DNA from: Physcia stellaris
Lineage: Eukaryota; Ascomycota; Lecanoromycetes; Caliciales; Physciaceae
NCBI GenBank assembly: GCA_018902385.1
Contig: JABSSW010000056.1
Location: 124,001 to 188,000 of the forward strand
Reading direction: 5' to 3'
Length of the DNA stretch: 64,000 bases
Of this stretch, positions 1-11,088 are shown piece by piece. Numbering within the stretch: position 1 is the first letter of the stretch; each line of letters opens with the position of its first letter. A program made the translations under genes and the position numbers. The notes under the pieces are model-generated. The model was given only the letters and a program-made list of their open reading frames with translations. It made no database searches and was not told where the DNA came from.

Positions 1-1300
1 TGTATCTTCCAATATATGATCACCTTGGGGTTCGGCGAATGGATGACGGCTAATTTCCCTGGTCTGCATTGGTACGTACACGGCCTTCTCAGCCTCATGA
101 ATCTCTACTGGTTATGAAAGGGGTTAGTTTATCAGTTATACCTTCAAATTTCGTCTTTTGCACGATATGCGCGAAAGCCTTTATCCATGACCACGCCCTT
201 CCAGCCAAGCTTGAACTACCACTCACCACTCGTCACACATTCACAAAATTCACTTTCAAGCCTCTTAGCCTTACCCCCCTACCCCATGCACGAGCAATTT
301 GTGGTGTTCGTTGCTTGGCATCACTATATATCGATACGAACCAACCGGCCCAGCCACCAACACCACGCCCGTACATAGGGTAGAAAAATACAGGACATGT
401 TCTGGCTCTAACACTCCCCGTCCAATTCACCGTCCTCCTAAAGTACGTCTCTCATGCGCTGATGTCATGCTTATCCCATGCCCATTCGTTCAAGGGTGTT
501 CGCGCCCACGAGTTCCCGCCCTCGGAGCGGAGCGCTTTAACAGCGATTCTTGAGCTCGCTTCAGTTGATTTTTAGCTAAGTACCACCGATAGTCGAAGTA
601 TCGCACTGGGTGCATGGGGATACTCCTCCACAAAGTCTTCGAAGAGCGCGCAACGAATATACTATCTTCTGGAGTTGACGTACCGTACGAGACCAAGAGA
701 ATAACGTGTTTTGTACATCATTGTTACCCGAGATCTGGGATACCGCGGATTTTTCCTGATTTATTGTTCACATTACGTTAGGGGGTAGAAAGCGAGTTTT
801 GTCATCGTTTCCGGATACTGATGAACATGGTTCAGGACCAGGAGGTGATTCTGGCATTTTTGGCACATGAGATGAATCAGTTCTGACCATAGAGGAGGAG
901 GATTGATGAAAGGCCTAGTGTCAACATTAAAATAGAATGGCGATACGGGAACGATACAGACTATCCTATGGTCTGGTAGTAAGTGATGTTAATTTTCAAT
1001 AACATCAACAAATTTACGATTACCCGACTTGGGACGGAAGCAAAAGATGATGTTTTTTTATGTCATTTTCATATCATCTTCATACCGTCTTCATATGCTT
1101 TGTGTCAAACACGGATAAGCGTACTACATATTGAACGTATCGATGGCGATGCATGGGAGACAGGATAGCACCACACCAGACCATGGGATACTCTATTGAA
1201 AAAGATGCAGATAACTAGACTCTATTGAAAAGAATGGCAGATACGCGAAATACATATGAAAGGAAAAGATAAAGAAAAGGATAGTCCATTCCCTGAAAAA
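1..1300. other. No recognisable gene; short local repeats
   Basis: I see no coding region with family features here. Open frames are short, overlap on both strands and lack recognisable motifs. A short direct repeat with the core actctattgaaaa occurs at about 1190 and 1219. This is probably intergenic DNA downstream of the beta-lactamase-like gene. Confidence 0.5.
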
Positions 1301-1305
1301 TCACT

Positions 1306-1655
1306 GGTTCAAGCTTTCCTGTCAAGCTTGACCCTCCACGCAGCAGGCCTGACCGCAGTAGCCTTCCCCTCATCATCGAGATCGAACACGAAAAGCGCCG
1401 ACATAAGTGCCAGAACCGCCAAGTATCCAGTCACCATCGACGGAAAATGGCCCTCCTCCCGGTTCCTTAGTTCAAGGCTTTCTATCAAGCTTGATCCTCC
1501 ACGCAGCAGGTCTGACCGCAGTGGCCTTCCCCTCACGATCGAGATCGAACACGAAAAGCCCCGTCGGCAACCCGCCATACGTCCCCAAGTCACCAAATAG
1601 CCAGTCACTATCGACCGTCAATTGGCGAGAAAACGGCCCTCCTCCCGGTTCCTTA
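1306..1655. repeat. Tandem duplication of the 3' end of the beta-lactamase-like gene
   Basis: Two adjacent units of about 160-190 bp (about 1306-1470 and 1468-1655) share long blocks, including the segment for the last ~30 codons and the flanking cctcctcccggttcctta. On the minus strand the outer unit still reads FVFDLDDEGKATAVRPAAW and ends LDRKA-stop, matching FVFDLDREGKATAVRPAAW and LDRKP-stop of the gene. It is either a remnant of a tandem paralogue or an alternative terminal exon. Confidence 0.75.
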
Positions 1656-3262
1656 TACGGAGAAGTCCGGAACGCGATTTGTCCCGTTCCACTTTCCGGA
1701 ATGGAGGGGAGGAGCCGCACGGGACTGGGCCCTCCAAGAGCTTCGGTAAGAAGCACATTCGTGCCGTTGCTGATGAATGAGGTAATCACTAGCCCGGGCT
1801 TCGCGCCCGCGGTCTGGTTGAGTGCCAGTGTTAGGGTGGTGTTAAGGCCGGGAATGGAGGAGGTGTAGGTGCCTGCAAAATTGGGCTCGGCTTCCGCTTC
1901 AGCCTGGGCCATCAATGCAGGCAATATCTGCTCCGTGACCAGGTCGGCCAGGAGTGCCACTGTAGCCGTTCGTCCTGGCAAGGAGCTCGCGGCTAGGATG
2001 CTGAACCCAGCGTCGAAGTCGGGGATCAGTATGAGGTTCGTGGTGTACGCTCCTGCATCGCCTGCTTTGGTGTAGATGTCCGTGACGATCCCGGAGCCCG
2101 GGTGGGTGTAGCGGTAAATCTCCCATGGGCGTCCGACCAAATTTTCTAGGCTAGCGGTGTGTGAGATTTGTTTCATCCACTTACGAGTCTGGTCCGAGGG
2201 AAGAAGCGTTGAATTAAGTATTGCGGTGCCGAGTTTGGCGAGGTCGTTGGTAGTGGACGAGACGCCGCCGGAGGACCGGGTAAATGGAAGATAAGACTGG
2301 GGTGTCAAGGCCGCATTTACAATGTCGCCTGGAATGACACGATACTTCCATTGGGACTGATCAGGTGGCAAGGAGCTGGAGGACGACATGCCCAGGGGGC
2401 CGAAGATTCGTTCGCTATACACATCGTCTATAGATTTGCCGGTGACATTTGCTAAAGCGATGCCAAGCAGCATATATCCAAAATCCGTGTATGATGGGCT
2501 TGTCCAAGGCAGGAACATAGGTGGCCGAGCCATTGCGCCTTTTGCGTAATCGTTATTTGTGCATGTTTCATTGCCGATAAGCACAGCCTCAGCCGCACAC
2601 GGTGGAAATGCAGTCAGGTCGGTTGGATTTAGAGGTGGTAGACCAAAATCTCTAACAGGGTCCTGGGTAATGGGAACGTAGAAAAAGTCTCTAGGATCAG
2701 CCGGGATCACGTCGCGAGGGGTACCGGCCATGTGAGCGCCAAGAGCAGCAAGTGTGACCTTGTCCCACTGGATAGTATTCACCGAATCAGGCTTCGCAGA
2801 CGAGTTCTGGGCGTGCTCTGCGAGCGCGGGGATGAAATGCGTGATGGGTCTGTTCCAGTCTTCATCGCTGAATTCAAGCATTCCGGCGAAGGCGGTGATG
2901 ACTTTTGTGATGCTGGCAGTGCGGTATATGCTATCACCATCTACTTTTGTCACGCCTGTGGAGGAATTGGCGACTTGTGCAGCTGTGTGGTGGAACTGTA
3001 AACATTCGGCAGATTTATCGTGGACCGAAAACATGCCAATGGAGAATGTCAAATTCTTCAGCCGAGAAGGACCTCCCGAATTCGTACCTGGCTTGCTAGA
3101 AAGCGCCTGAATTGTGGAAGTGACATTTGACCATGCAGAGGATACATGACTTGTATTACTCTTCAGATCCTTAGGGGATGGATATGTTGGCCCAAGGAAG
3201 TCTGACAGGACCCCTGTAGCGGATACTGACGCAAGGATAATAATTTGTCGTTGAAGATGCAT
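1472..3262 (-). CDS. Secreted serine beta-lactamase/penicillin-binding-fold protein
   Basis: A single-exon ORF of 596 aa with a cleavable signal peptide at the N terminus (residues 1 to ~20, IIILASVSATGVLS core). The class C beta-lactamase/esterase fold is supported by the nucleophile motif S-x-x-K (TASITK, about residue 117), a YTDFGY block in place of the Tyr-x-Asn motif, and a KAGDAGAY block where the third K-T-G box is expected. Several N-x-S/T sequons fit a secreted glycoprotein. Length and layout resemble the fungal 'beta-lactamase-like protein' group (ARB_00930 type), whose substrates are mostly unknown; an ester or amide hydrolase role is inferred from the family. The start ATG at 3262 is chosen because the signal peptide follows directly. 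The 3' end is duplicated just downstream. No biosynthetic gene cluster is adjacent. Confidence 0.85.
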   Translation of the reverse strand: MHLQRQIIILASVSATGVLSDFLGPTYPSPKDLKSNTSHVSSAWSNVTSTIQALSSKPGTNSGGPSRLKNLTFSIGMFSVHDKSAECLQFHHTAAQVANSSTGVTKVDGDSIYRTASITKVITAFAGMLEFSDEDWNRPITHFIPALAEHAQNSSAKPDSVNTIQWDKVTLAALGAHMAGTPRDVIPADPRDFFYVPITQDPVRDFGLPPLNPTDLTAFPPCAAEAVLIGNETCTNNDYAKGAMARPPMFLPWTSPSYTDFGYMLLGIALANVTGKSIDDVYSERIFGPLGMSSSSSLPPDQSQWKYRVIPGDIVNAALTPQSYLPFTRSSGGVSSTTNDLAKLGTAILNSTLLPSDQTRKWMKQISHTASLENLVGRPWEIYRYTHPGSGIVTDIYTKAGDAGAYTTNLILIPDFDAGFSILAASSLPGRTATVALLADLVTEQILPALMAQAEAEAEPNFAGTYTSSIPGLNTTLTLALNQTAGAKPGLVITSFISNGTNVLLTEALGGPSPVRLLPSIPESGTGQIAFRTSPYKEPGGGPFSRQLTVDSDWLFGDLGTYGGLPTGLFVFDLDREGKATAVRPAAWRIKLDRKP

Positions 3263-4390
3263 TTTGCCGTTCTAAGCGTGCAGACTGGAGAAGTTGGTGA
3301 AGTTCCATCTTTGCTCCAGGACAAGTGCCTTATATACTTCATTCCTGGAGCTTACCTATACTCCGCCTCATCAGCATATTGCAAAACTTCGTATGTGGAG
3401 ACGTACGTCTGGCTGATTGCTTGGCAATTTCGAAGACGAATTGTGGTAGTAAGAGTTTTGCTCAGCTCAAGCTTGGCGTGTTGCTTGGCCGGCGTCAGCA
3501 GACACGCATTTCGTGTAACATGTTGGAGGATTCGTAAGACGCAGGATTTCCTTGCAGCTCAGCTTGAGTATCTCCAACATTCGTGGAGATTGGGAATCCC
3601 CAAATGTGCGTAGTATAGAATAGGGACTTTGATATTTGCTGAGTCAATCGATGATTGACTACGTGCCGCTGGAAGAAGCTGTGCTACCGGCCAAGGAAAA
3701 CAATTCTGGTATCAATATTCACAGTTCATCAAGATGAGGAGATTAGGAGGAACAATCCCGTTGAATATTTCCAGTGCCATCTGGGCTCGAGCATAGCAGT
3801 ATGGGGCCGCTAAGCCCAGTTGTCCCCACTCAGCGCCCAAGCAGTGGATGACATTTTGCTTTAGCGGCTTGTGAACGCACAATACGAGTAACCCAGAGAT
3901 CCTCCTAAAGCCACGGAAGACTGAGAGCTTGGCGACTTTGTGTACTTTTGGAGGTCATCTCGGAGGATGAGGGGGCAAAGTCTGCCTAGGCGGCGAACAA
4001 GGTAGCATGTGGTGCCAAGCTAGCTGGGCTGCTCGTATAATGGATTTGTGGTGCATCCCCAGCTCTTACTCGTACAGCCTTAGACATGTGGGAATGGGAT
4101 CGATTAACAGAACAAAGCGAGCGGTACTTAGAGGCCAATGCTTGGACAACTGGAAGTCGGTGTAGAATACCCAAATAGGTTAGTCGGAATACAAATGAGG
4201 CTCACTCAGCTGACTTTGGCCAAGGAGACCTGAGCTGGCCTAAGGCCTTGGCGATCGCAGCAATGCGTGCAGGCGACTGTACCTTGCGCTGGCGAGATTC
4301 GCTCGAGGATACATATTTCCGATCCACTAGGTACAACCAGGAAAACCACACGGAGTATTTCTGCCTGTTCGAATATTCCACGGGGCCCTG
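3263..4390. other. Intergenic; no gene recognised
   Basis: This is the 5' side of the minus-strand beta-lactamase-like gene plus unassigned DNA. Open frames here are short and without motifs. I see no RNA gene and no clear transposon end. Confidence 0.4.
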
Positions 4391-4396
4391 GACAGA

Positions 4397-4635
4397 ATTG
4401 AGTGCGCAAACCAGATGGACACACGGTTGGCCGAGTTGGGAAACTCAAAGATCACGTTCATGTGCATAACATCATTGGCAGTGTTATTGTTTTCGTGGTA
4501 TCTTGTGTTACTTCCCTCGTTTGGGTATGTGCTCTGTGGCTTTTCTTATTTCTTTCATTCGGCGTTCGGCGTTTTTCTTACCCCATCGACGTAGCGATGG
4601 GGCTTGATTCACCCTTGAAGACCCCAAAAAAATTT
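4397..4635 (+). repeat. Left arm of an imperfect inverted repeat
   Basis: The segment matches, as reverse complement, the DNA at 6350-6708. Shared blocks include gcaaaccagatggacac, ggttggccgagtt, tcgtttgggta, ttcggcgttcggcgttttt and gacgtagcgatg. The right arm is longer because of insertions. It may be a leader or terminal part of the degraded element whose ORF relics lie at 4690-5597 and 6726-7095. Confidence 0.7.
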
Positions 4636-4689
4636 ATATGCTATGAACTCCAGTTCTGAACATATTGTCAGTCACGATAGTCGGGTTTT

Positions 4690-5597
4690 CATTGCACAAA
4701 AGCCCTAGAGTCTCCCAATACCCATACCTAAGACTGTACCAAGCATCTCGGAGACTACAACAAATATCCGCCCGTCTACTTCTCGAAAACCAGTATCACA
4801 GCACCCTAAAACTCATCTTACAATCGAAGACCTATTCAAGACGTTCGCTGAGAAGCCCAAGCGAAAAGGCCTGCTACACACCACTAAGAAAAGCGAATCG
4901 CCTCCGAAGCTCTCTTACCAAACCAGAATCATGTACTACTTCTGGCCTGCAGCCGCCCCGAGGGTCTTCATGATTCAGGGCTCGAGAAGCTCAAGTCCAA
5001 GAGATTTTGGTCGGCATACGCCCGAGTGCCGACACCGGAATATAGTTTTCATAATGGGTAGTCAACGGGGATTCGTTGAGCAAGCTGTTGAATCATACTG
5101 TACGCCACATACTTTATACTCAGCATACGCCTGCGGAAGTCATCCGCATCACCCTCACGAAATCAACCCCAGGCGAATCGAGCATTTTGCCATACAAAAT
5201 GCCCTCATTTGCCATACAAAATGCCCTCCTTCTCTGATGGTCTATTCTTCGCAACTGCTTTACGAGATCGCCTTCTCCTTACACTTGTCCTTCTCCCCGA
5301 GTACAAACCAGGCGGTCAATTCTGGCTTCAAATCAGCCAATCAGCGGCCGTGTTTTACCAAGAATGCCAAAGGCTGAAAGCCGAGGTGTTTGGATCAGTA
5401 TACCGCACACCTGCTGGGCAGTATGTTCGCTAGCCTTCGAAGACCTTCATCAAGATCTGCACCCCCCTCACAAATGTCACCGCTCTTTCTGTGCCTTCCG
5501 ATCAAATAAGAACGTCCACGAACACTTTGGAGGCATTCATCTAGGGCTCAGCCACCGCACTACAAAACGATACAATCAGCCCTGGATTGAGTCCTAG
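4690..5597 (+). pseudogene. Decayed copy of the LTR-element C2H2/PIP-box ORF
   Basis: With frame changes, this stretch reads through the conserved blocks of the proteins encoded in the two LTR elements at 20.3-23.6 and 29.8-32.2 kb. In order: SLPIPIPKTV (cf. SRLPIPTPKSV), HLTIEDLFKTFAEKP (cf. YLTIDDLFEMFDGKP), a PIP-type box QTRIMYYF near 4920-4945, SSILPYKMPSF near 5180, and a C-terminal finger-like segment ending NKNVHEHFGGIH (about 5477-5540). There is an in-frame TAG after AQKP near 4705, and at least two frameshifts. No LTRs were recognised around it. It is a dead relative, not recently active, and it does not carry the AT-block mutation signature. Confidence 0.75.
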
Positions 5598-5599
5598 AA

Positions 5600-6345
5600 A
5601 ATTGGCTGTCTCTCGCCTCGGACGCTTTCTCCATAGATATCTGGTCAGAGGATTGAGGAATCAGTGGTTCTCTTAATTCTTTAAATGTATTAATAACCGA
5701 TGTTCCCTGCGATGGGCCGCAGATATCCTGGCATGACTGCGAGGATGCAGTCTTTTACGTTTTTTGTGGGCATCTGTCATGTATTCTGCATGCTACGCGT
5801 GCTCTGCGCATGTCGAGGCTGGACTCTGTGGATAATTTGACTAATAGAGACTAGAGCTTCTCCTCTAGTGTATCTGAACTTTCATATCAGAATTGCAATA
5901 GTCGTATTGGTCTCTGGGAAATGAGAACCTCAAAATATGTGAAGTTTTAGTCGCGACGGGCAATTAAATGCGATGACTCGATTATTGTTCGTTTATTTCG
6001 AAAGATATTAACCTCGTTACTATCTAGGAGTAAGATAGAGGCAAAATCGCGGCATTAAATTGCGTGTGGGGTGGATCATAGGCTGCTGTAACCTCGGGCG
6101 GCAATGCCGTATTGCTGGGATATTGGTGGCTGATATGCTGATATACTCTGTAAGCCTGAGCTGAAGATTTGTCAATCTACGGAGTACATCTGAAACACGT
6201 GAATAACCACAGTCAGGGCTGTAGTTGTCCGCATGGTATGGGATCTCGCCTAGAATAGATATTGTTAGGCCACGCATTGCTCTAAAGCCACAATGCTCCA
6301 ACAATTATTGATTTTCAAGACTAGATACATAACATAAACAAAGCT
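5600..6345. other. No gene recognised
   Basis: DNA between the decayed retroelement ORF and the right arm of the inverted repeat. I find no domain, RNA gene or clear repeat in it. Confidence 0.4.
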
Positions 6346-6349
6346 TGTT

Positions 6350-6708
6350 GGTCTCCAAAAATGGATTAAGCCTCATCGCTACGTCAAAGCCAAGCTCACG
6401 ACAGGGTAAGAAAAACGCCGAACGCCGAACAAAAGAAATAAGAATAGTTATAAACCCACAGAATGCCTACCCAAACGAAAGGAATGAACCAAGACACTAT
6501 GGACAAAAATAAAGAATAGGAAACTGCTTTCAGCAGACACCACGAAAAGAATCAACAAACAGGAAAATGCACTTACCGTTCCAAATCACTCCCCATTGTC
6601 AATGATGATTGTCAATGATGATATGCATATCAACCTGAACTTGAAACTAATGCTTTTCCAAACTCGGCCAACCGCGTGTCCATCTGGTTTGCACACTCAT
6701 TCTTATCC
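6350..6708 (-). repeat. Right arm of the imperfect inverted repeat
   Basis: Reverse complement of the arm at 4397-4635, interrupted by extra sequence (for example around 6480-6620, including a short duplication of gtcaatgatgat). Homology stops near 6708 on the outside and near 6350 on the inside. Confidence 0.65.
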
Positions 6709-6725
6709 ACGGCAAGAATGAGAAG

Positions 6726-7095
6726 AGCGGATCTCCTTTGAAGCTCTTACCCTCGCCCAAAATCACGTACTACTTCTGGCCTACATTCACCTCGAAAGCC
6801 TTGATGATCCAGAGTCCGTCATTCGAAGAGTTTTCGTAAACATAAGGCCGACTGTCGAGATCAAAATGTAGATTTCACAGGGTAATTAACGAATACTTTT
6901 TGAGCGAGATGTTGAGTCATGCTGCACGCCACACCTCATAGTCAACGTAAAGTTATCCGCCCCAGATAGTACCCTCACGAGATTGAGCCCAGGGACATCG
7001 GCCGTTTCGCCATACAAAATGCCCTCCGTCTCTCGTGGTTTATTCTGCATCCCCCCATGCCAGACTATTGGTATTAAGATCAAAATCGTCCGAGC
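6726..7095 (+). pseudogene. Second decayed fragment of the C2H2/PIP-box ORF
   Basis: The plus strand reads SPLKLLPSPKITYYFWP at about 6730-6785, equivalent to the PIP region of the relatives (SPPKLSYQTRIMYYFWP in the other relic). It then reads SAVSPYKMPSVSR near 7000-7035, equivalent to SAVLPYKIPTFSR of the 29.8-32.2 kb element. The PIP glutamine is lost in this copy. Frameshifts separate the blocks. Only the C-terminal half of the ORF is recognisable. Confidence 0.65.
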
Positions 7096-7452
7096 TTTGG
7101 AAGTATCTAGTAAGTAAGGTGGGTATTGACATTCAGGCACGTGATACCTAGGCTAGGATCGTAGGCTGTCAGCGTCTCGAGGCATCGTCCAAGCAACTGG
7201 ACCGAGAGTCCCAACCTCAAGCTTGATCAGAACTACTAGTCGAAATATTCATTGAGCATGGAGCTAAGCGGACTTATTTGTTGAGCATGGATTCTTTGCA
7301 TGAGTCACGATCTTCCTTTTGTTTCTCAACTACTTTATTCTTATAATCTGCCAAATATCCGTCATCACAATCCTTTGTCTTGTCAAATATCTTTCCAAGG
7401 TTTGTCAGCTATCCATATCATCTCTGCATACGATTCTCGATTTTTCCACATC

Positions 7453-8657
7453 ATGGCTGCACATGATACTCACGCCATGCAGAAGCTCACCACCAAACAT
7501 GACGTCAAAAGCGCAACGAACGTCATTATGAAGCTTCTATATCCAATCGGCTTGTCGTGGAAGAAGGTACCAAACTATGTGTGCACTATTACAAAGGACG
7601 AGCTCAAGCCTATCTTGTCTTGCGCGCCTCCCGCATCCATAATACAAACAATGCCGGCTGAAATACTATTTTTGATTCTCGATCATCTTGACACGGTCTC
7701 CATCGCATGCCTGAAGAACACCAACCGTTTCCTCAGATCTTCTATTGGGATGGATCCCACAAAACTTGACCGGTGCACGAAGTGGTTGATCACGTGTCGA
7801 TTCGAGCAGGATTTGGCGTATGTGGCGGACGACTGGGGCGAACCATTGGTTTGTGCTCTATGCAAATTCAAAAGAGTCCGCGAAGACTTTACTGGCGATA
7901 GTACGTCAAGACTGTTGGCTTCTTCCCAGAAGCAAAAACCAAAGTAAGTTTTCAGATCCCCATCTTAGGTCGGATAAATGGCTGGTCTGCGTAGGCCACC
8001 ATTCTTGTTCCTGCCAGCTTCACCACCGAGTACCTCAATTTTACTTTAAGACAGGCTCTAACCTCTCCCAGTAGCCCCACTTTCGATCGGCACTGTCTGC
8101 TAAGACCTCCCATTGCTCGAATATGTGGATATCATCCCATGAACCGTGTTACATGGGTCTCTCCATCTCGTTATGAGGTCAAACCACCACGAAGATGGGT
8201 ACGGCGAGATATTTTACTGTGCCTGCATTGTGCATCCACAGTTGAGTCTACCGACACACGTGTGACGGGCTGTGAGGTAAGCCCTTCTGTCCCTTCTCCA
8301 CATCCGCTCCAGAGTCATAAGACACTTCCTGGGATATATTCCAGCTGCGACTGGATTGGCTCCGGACTACAACTTCACCCGAGCATGAACTCAATCGTTG
8401 CGATGCTGACATATATCATTCGATAGAAATGCAAATGTGAGGTCTGTCCGCGATCGAAGGACTCTCACTATACGAGATACGGGCCCCGGACTTGGGTGTC
8501 CCCGGAGCCGAAGATCATGAATTTCGAAGGATGCCATGAGAAGCGGTTCATCCAAGAAGCCGGTGTTCGGCATCTGATGCCAGTGGAGACAGAAGAGACA
8601 GAAGAGCTGACCAGCAAAGCTCGTCCACGCTACGCAATGATGCTAACGTCGGGATGA
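7453..8657 (+). CDS. F-box protein with Cys-rich C-terminal region
   Basis: Three exons join in phase: 7453-7943, 8072-8276 and 8427-8657 (308 aa). The introns have gtaagt..cccag and gtaagc..gatag ends, with branch-like gctctaac and gctgac. An F-box follows residue ~65 (MPAEILFLILDHLDTVSIAC), the usual Skp1-binding module of SCF ubiquitin ligases. It is followed by the fungal-type pattern CTKWLITCRFEQD, a CALC pair, and after the first intron LRPPIARICGYHP. The last junction creates GCEKCKCEVCPR, giving the paired cysteines of a probable metal-binding tail. The open frame extends upstream to 7300, but that part looks like 5' UTR, so I prefer the ATG at 7453; an ATG at 7651 would start directly at the F-box. 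The substrate is unknown. Confidence 0.72.
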
Positions 8658-9535
8658 GGAAATGGAAAGGGCTGAGGTGGGCAGGCTTCGCTATCAAATA
8701 GGAAGTCAATGCTCTCTTTTCATTTCTTCTTTGCTTCCCCTCACCCCACTTCTGCCTACGTCCTTCGAAGTTTTTCACCTCCTCACGACGTTTCTGTTTT
8801 CCTCTCCCTGGAAGACTTTTCTTGCGCTGATTAGGAGGCTTCGTTACATAGCCGGGCCTCAGAGATATGGGGAGGAGTCGACTCTGACAGCTGCTCTGCT
8901 GGACTGTATGCGCTCAGACCCAGAACAAAGAGGTTTTGTAAATAGCTATAGGCGTGTGGCGTGCATGGAATCAATACTTTATACTGGGTTCGGCACTCAA
9001 CAACAAATTTAGAACTTTCGCGGCCTGAACAGATGTCCTCAAAACCCTAACGTCTTCTAGATATTATCTGTACCCATATCTATGCAAAGGCTATCTCGGC
9101 GTATGCTCTCTATAGCTTTTGATACCATCTTTGTGCATGTGACAAGCACGGGTCTCAATTGAGGCACACGAGGTCCGCAAGTAACAGTGTATAGAAATCT
9201 AGGAACCTTCGCGAGTACAAACAGCTTACCCATATCAGCCTAAGAACCAGCTTTAAGTGCGCCTACTGCAGACCATCAGCCTGGTCAAAGATGCAGGAAA
9301 TTACACAGACAACCGATTCACGGAATGGCTTGAGTCCATCGGAAAACAACACCTATCGTCGGCCTTATGTCGAAGACGTAAGCCCTAGGTTGTCTGTTTA
9401 GTCGAGAGATATGTTTATGTAGTACTAGGTAAACGACGAAAACTAGCGCATCTGGAGCTTCTGCAAAACGTTCGCAGATCAATTTGTGGGTACTGCAACT
9501 TTTCCTTTTCATGGTCGGACAGTGCATGGTATGAT
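8658..9535. other. No gene recognised
   Basis: Short overlapping open frames only, without domains or convincing exons. Confidence 0.4.
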
Positions 9536-9553
9536 GTAGGTTTACAAGAGGGT

Positions 9554-9778
9554 TTGCGGGTGGTGAACCAGTGGGTGGATTGGATGGATCAGGATCCCTA
9601 TCAACCAAATGGACACCTCAAGCCTGAGCTTCACAAGAAATCTCGTGCTGCGATAGAGCTAATTGAACAGCACGATAAAGAGAATCCGAAGCGGGAATGG
9701 TTGAAGGATTTTATGAGGTCTCATCAACCGGCCACGTCGTCTTCTACAAAAGAAGAAGGTCCATGCAGGCAACAATAG
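9554..9778 (+). CDS. Possible short hypothetical protein or gene remnant
   Basis: An open frame whose translation is hydrophilic and compositionally protein-like (it contains HLKPELHKKSRAAIELIEQ). The frame is already open upstream (LQEGLRVVNQWVDWMDQD) without a convincing start. I do not recognise a family. It may be the 3' exon of a decayed gene. Confidence 0.2.
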   Translation: MRVVNQWVDWMDQDPYQPNGHLKPELHKKSRAAIELIEQHDKENPKREWLKDFMRSHQPATSSSTKEEGPCRQQ

Positions 9779-10066
9779 CTACTTTCATCTTCTAGGCAGG
9801 GAATCTCAACCCTTTTCTCATAGGCCATCGATTTCAACTCCTAAGATCTATCTGAGTGTCTCTAATTCGAGGAAATCGCTCGAAACATATCACCATGAAA
9901 CCCACCGTGAGGGACAAACCGCCTATCGCTAATTTATCGATTACCAGCCCTGTAGATAAGCTGGCAAAGGTCAAACTACCCTACCCAGTTCACAGAGGCA
10001 AGAACTGGACAAGATGGCAGCATCGAAAACAATACCTGTCTTTCGAATGATCCCAGACCTTCAACA

Positions 10067-10417
10067 ATGCCCTCATTACTAGACTTACCTCGTGAGCTCC
10101 ACAACCAGATCCACCATTTCCTATTACACTTACCTGGGGAGGAACACCGCTGGAATTTACTCCCTCATATATGTACACTATCGGTGAACGGGGTTCTCGC
10201 AGCAAATTTCTCGAATGCTCTCATACATAGAGAAAAGTCTGGTGCACCTTACCAGGATTTCCTAGGTCACAAGTACAAAATCAGTCTGCCATGGAATGTG
10301 CCGAACCTACGCGCTCTGTCAGAATGTGCTCTAGGACTGTTATTACACTTTAGGACGCTCTTCTCCTATCAGCCCCGCGGGATCCAGATACTAGAGGAGC
10401 ACTGGAAGGGGGTCTAA
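10067..10417 (+). pseudogene. F-box-like / LPRELR-type domain fragment
   Basis: The ATG opens with MPSLLDLPRELHNQIHHFLL, which resembles the N-terminal 'LLDLPxELRxQIY' segment of a large fungal family of F-box-like proteins of unknown role. The frame stops after ~116 aa. Further plausible protein sequence continues in another frame to ~10560 (ITLKNLHMEIYALIRSVIRG), where the MITE begins. It is probably a broken gene; an unrecognised intron is the alternative. Confidence 0.35.
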
Positions 10418-10571
10418 TCTTGTGGCTTGGATATTACCTTGCAGTCCCAATGCCGGGACTCATCTTCCAGAACTCGAGAATGCCGTTGGGCAGGATTTAT
10501 ATAACTCTCAAGAACTTGCATATGGAGATCTATGCCCTTATCAGGTCGGTCATCCGTGGGAAGGAACATTA

Positions 10572-11086
10572 GGGGTCTTCAGAGTAACTTTTTTTCGACC
10601 TCGCAGACCTCGTAGACCTCGTAAGCAGGAATCTGAAACACAATTCTCACGAAATCTATGAGGTCTACGAGTACTCGTAGACCTCGTTAGCTAATTGAAC
10701 TCAATCGATCGATTAGACCTCGTTAACGACCTCGTTGTGATGAATTTCAAGGTCTTTTCTTCGAATTAATCAGGGTCTTAAAGGTCTTGACGCAATTTTT
10801 TTCCCATTTTTCTTTCTGCAACATCAAGATTATCGCTATTGCATCTGTCGTCGTCAGTGCATTTACACGTCACTTTGTTATCGTATAGAGTAGCACTACT
10901 ACTCTATGAGTACAGTACATGTATGAGGGCGGTGAGTGAATAAAACGCAATGATTCTAATGCGCCAAGATCGGACGACTAATTACATTCGCAAAATGGGA
11001 TTTTCACGATAAATCCACTTGACGAGCTCTACGAGGTCTAATAGGTACGAGGTCTACGAGGTCGAAAAAGTTACTCTGAAGACCCC
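10572..11086. mobile_element. 515-bp MITE with TA target-site duplication
   Basis: Both ends carry terminal inverted repeats of about 40-50 bp starting GGGGTCTTCAGAGTAAC and running into cgacctcg(c/t)agacctcgta. The element is flanked by TA on both sides (10570-10571 and 11087-11088), the target preference of Tc1/mariner/pogo (Fot1-like) transposons. It has no transposase ORF. The heptamer gacctcg and its complement recur many times inside, so much of the element can fold back on itself. Confidence 0.85.
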
Positions 11087-11088
11087 TA

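Noticed and set aside
1309-1868. Separate ORFs on both strands near the beta-lactamase 3' end
   Set aside because: They are explained by the tandem duplication and by shadow frames of the 596-aa gene.
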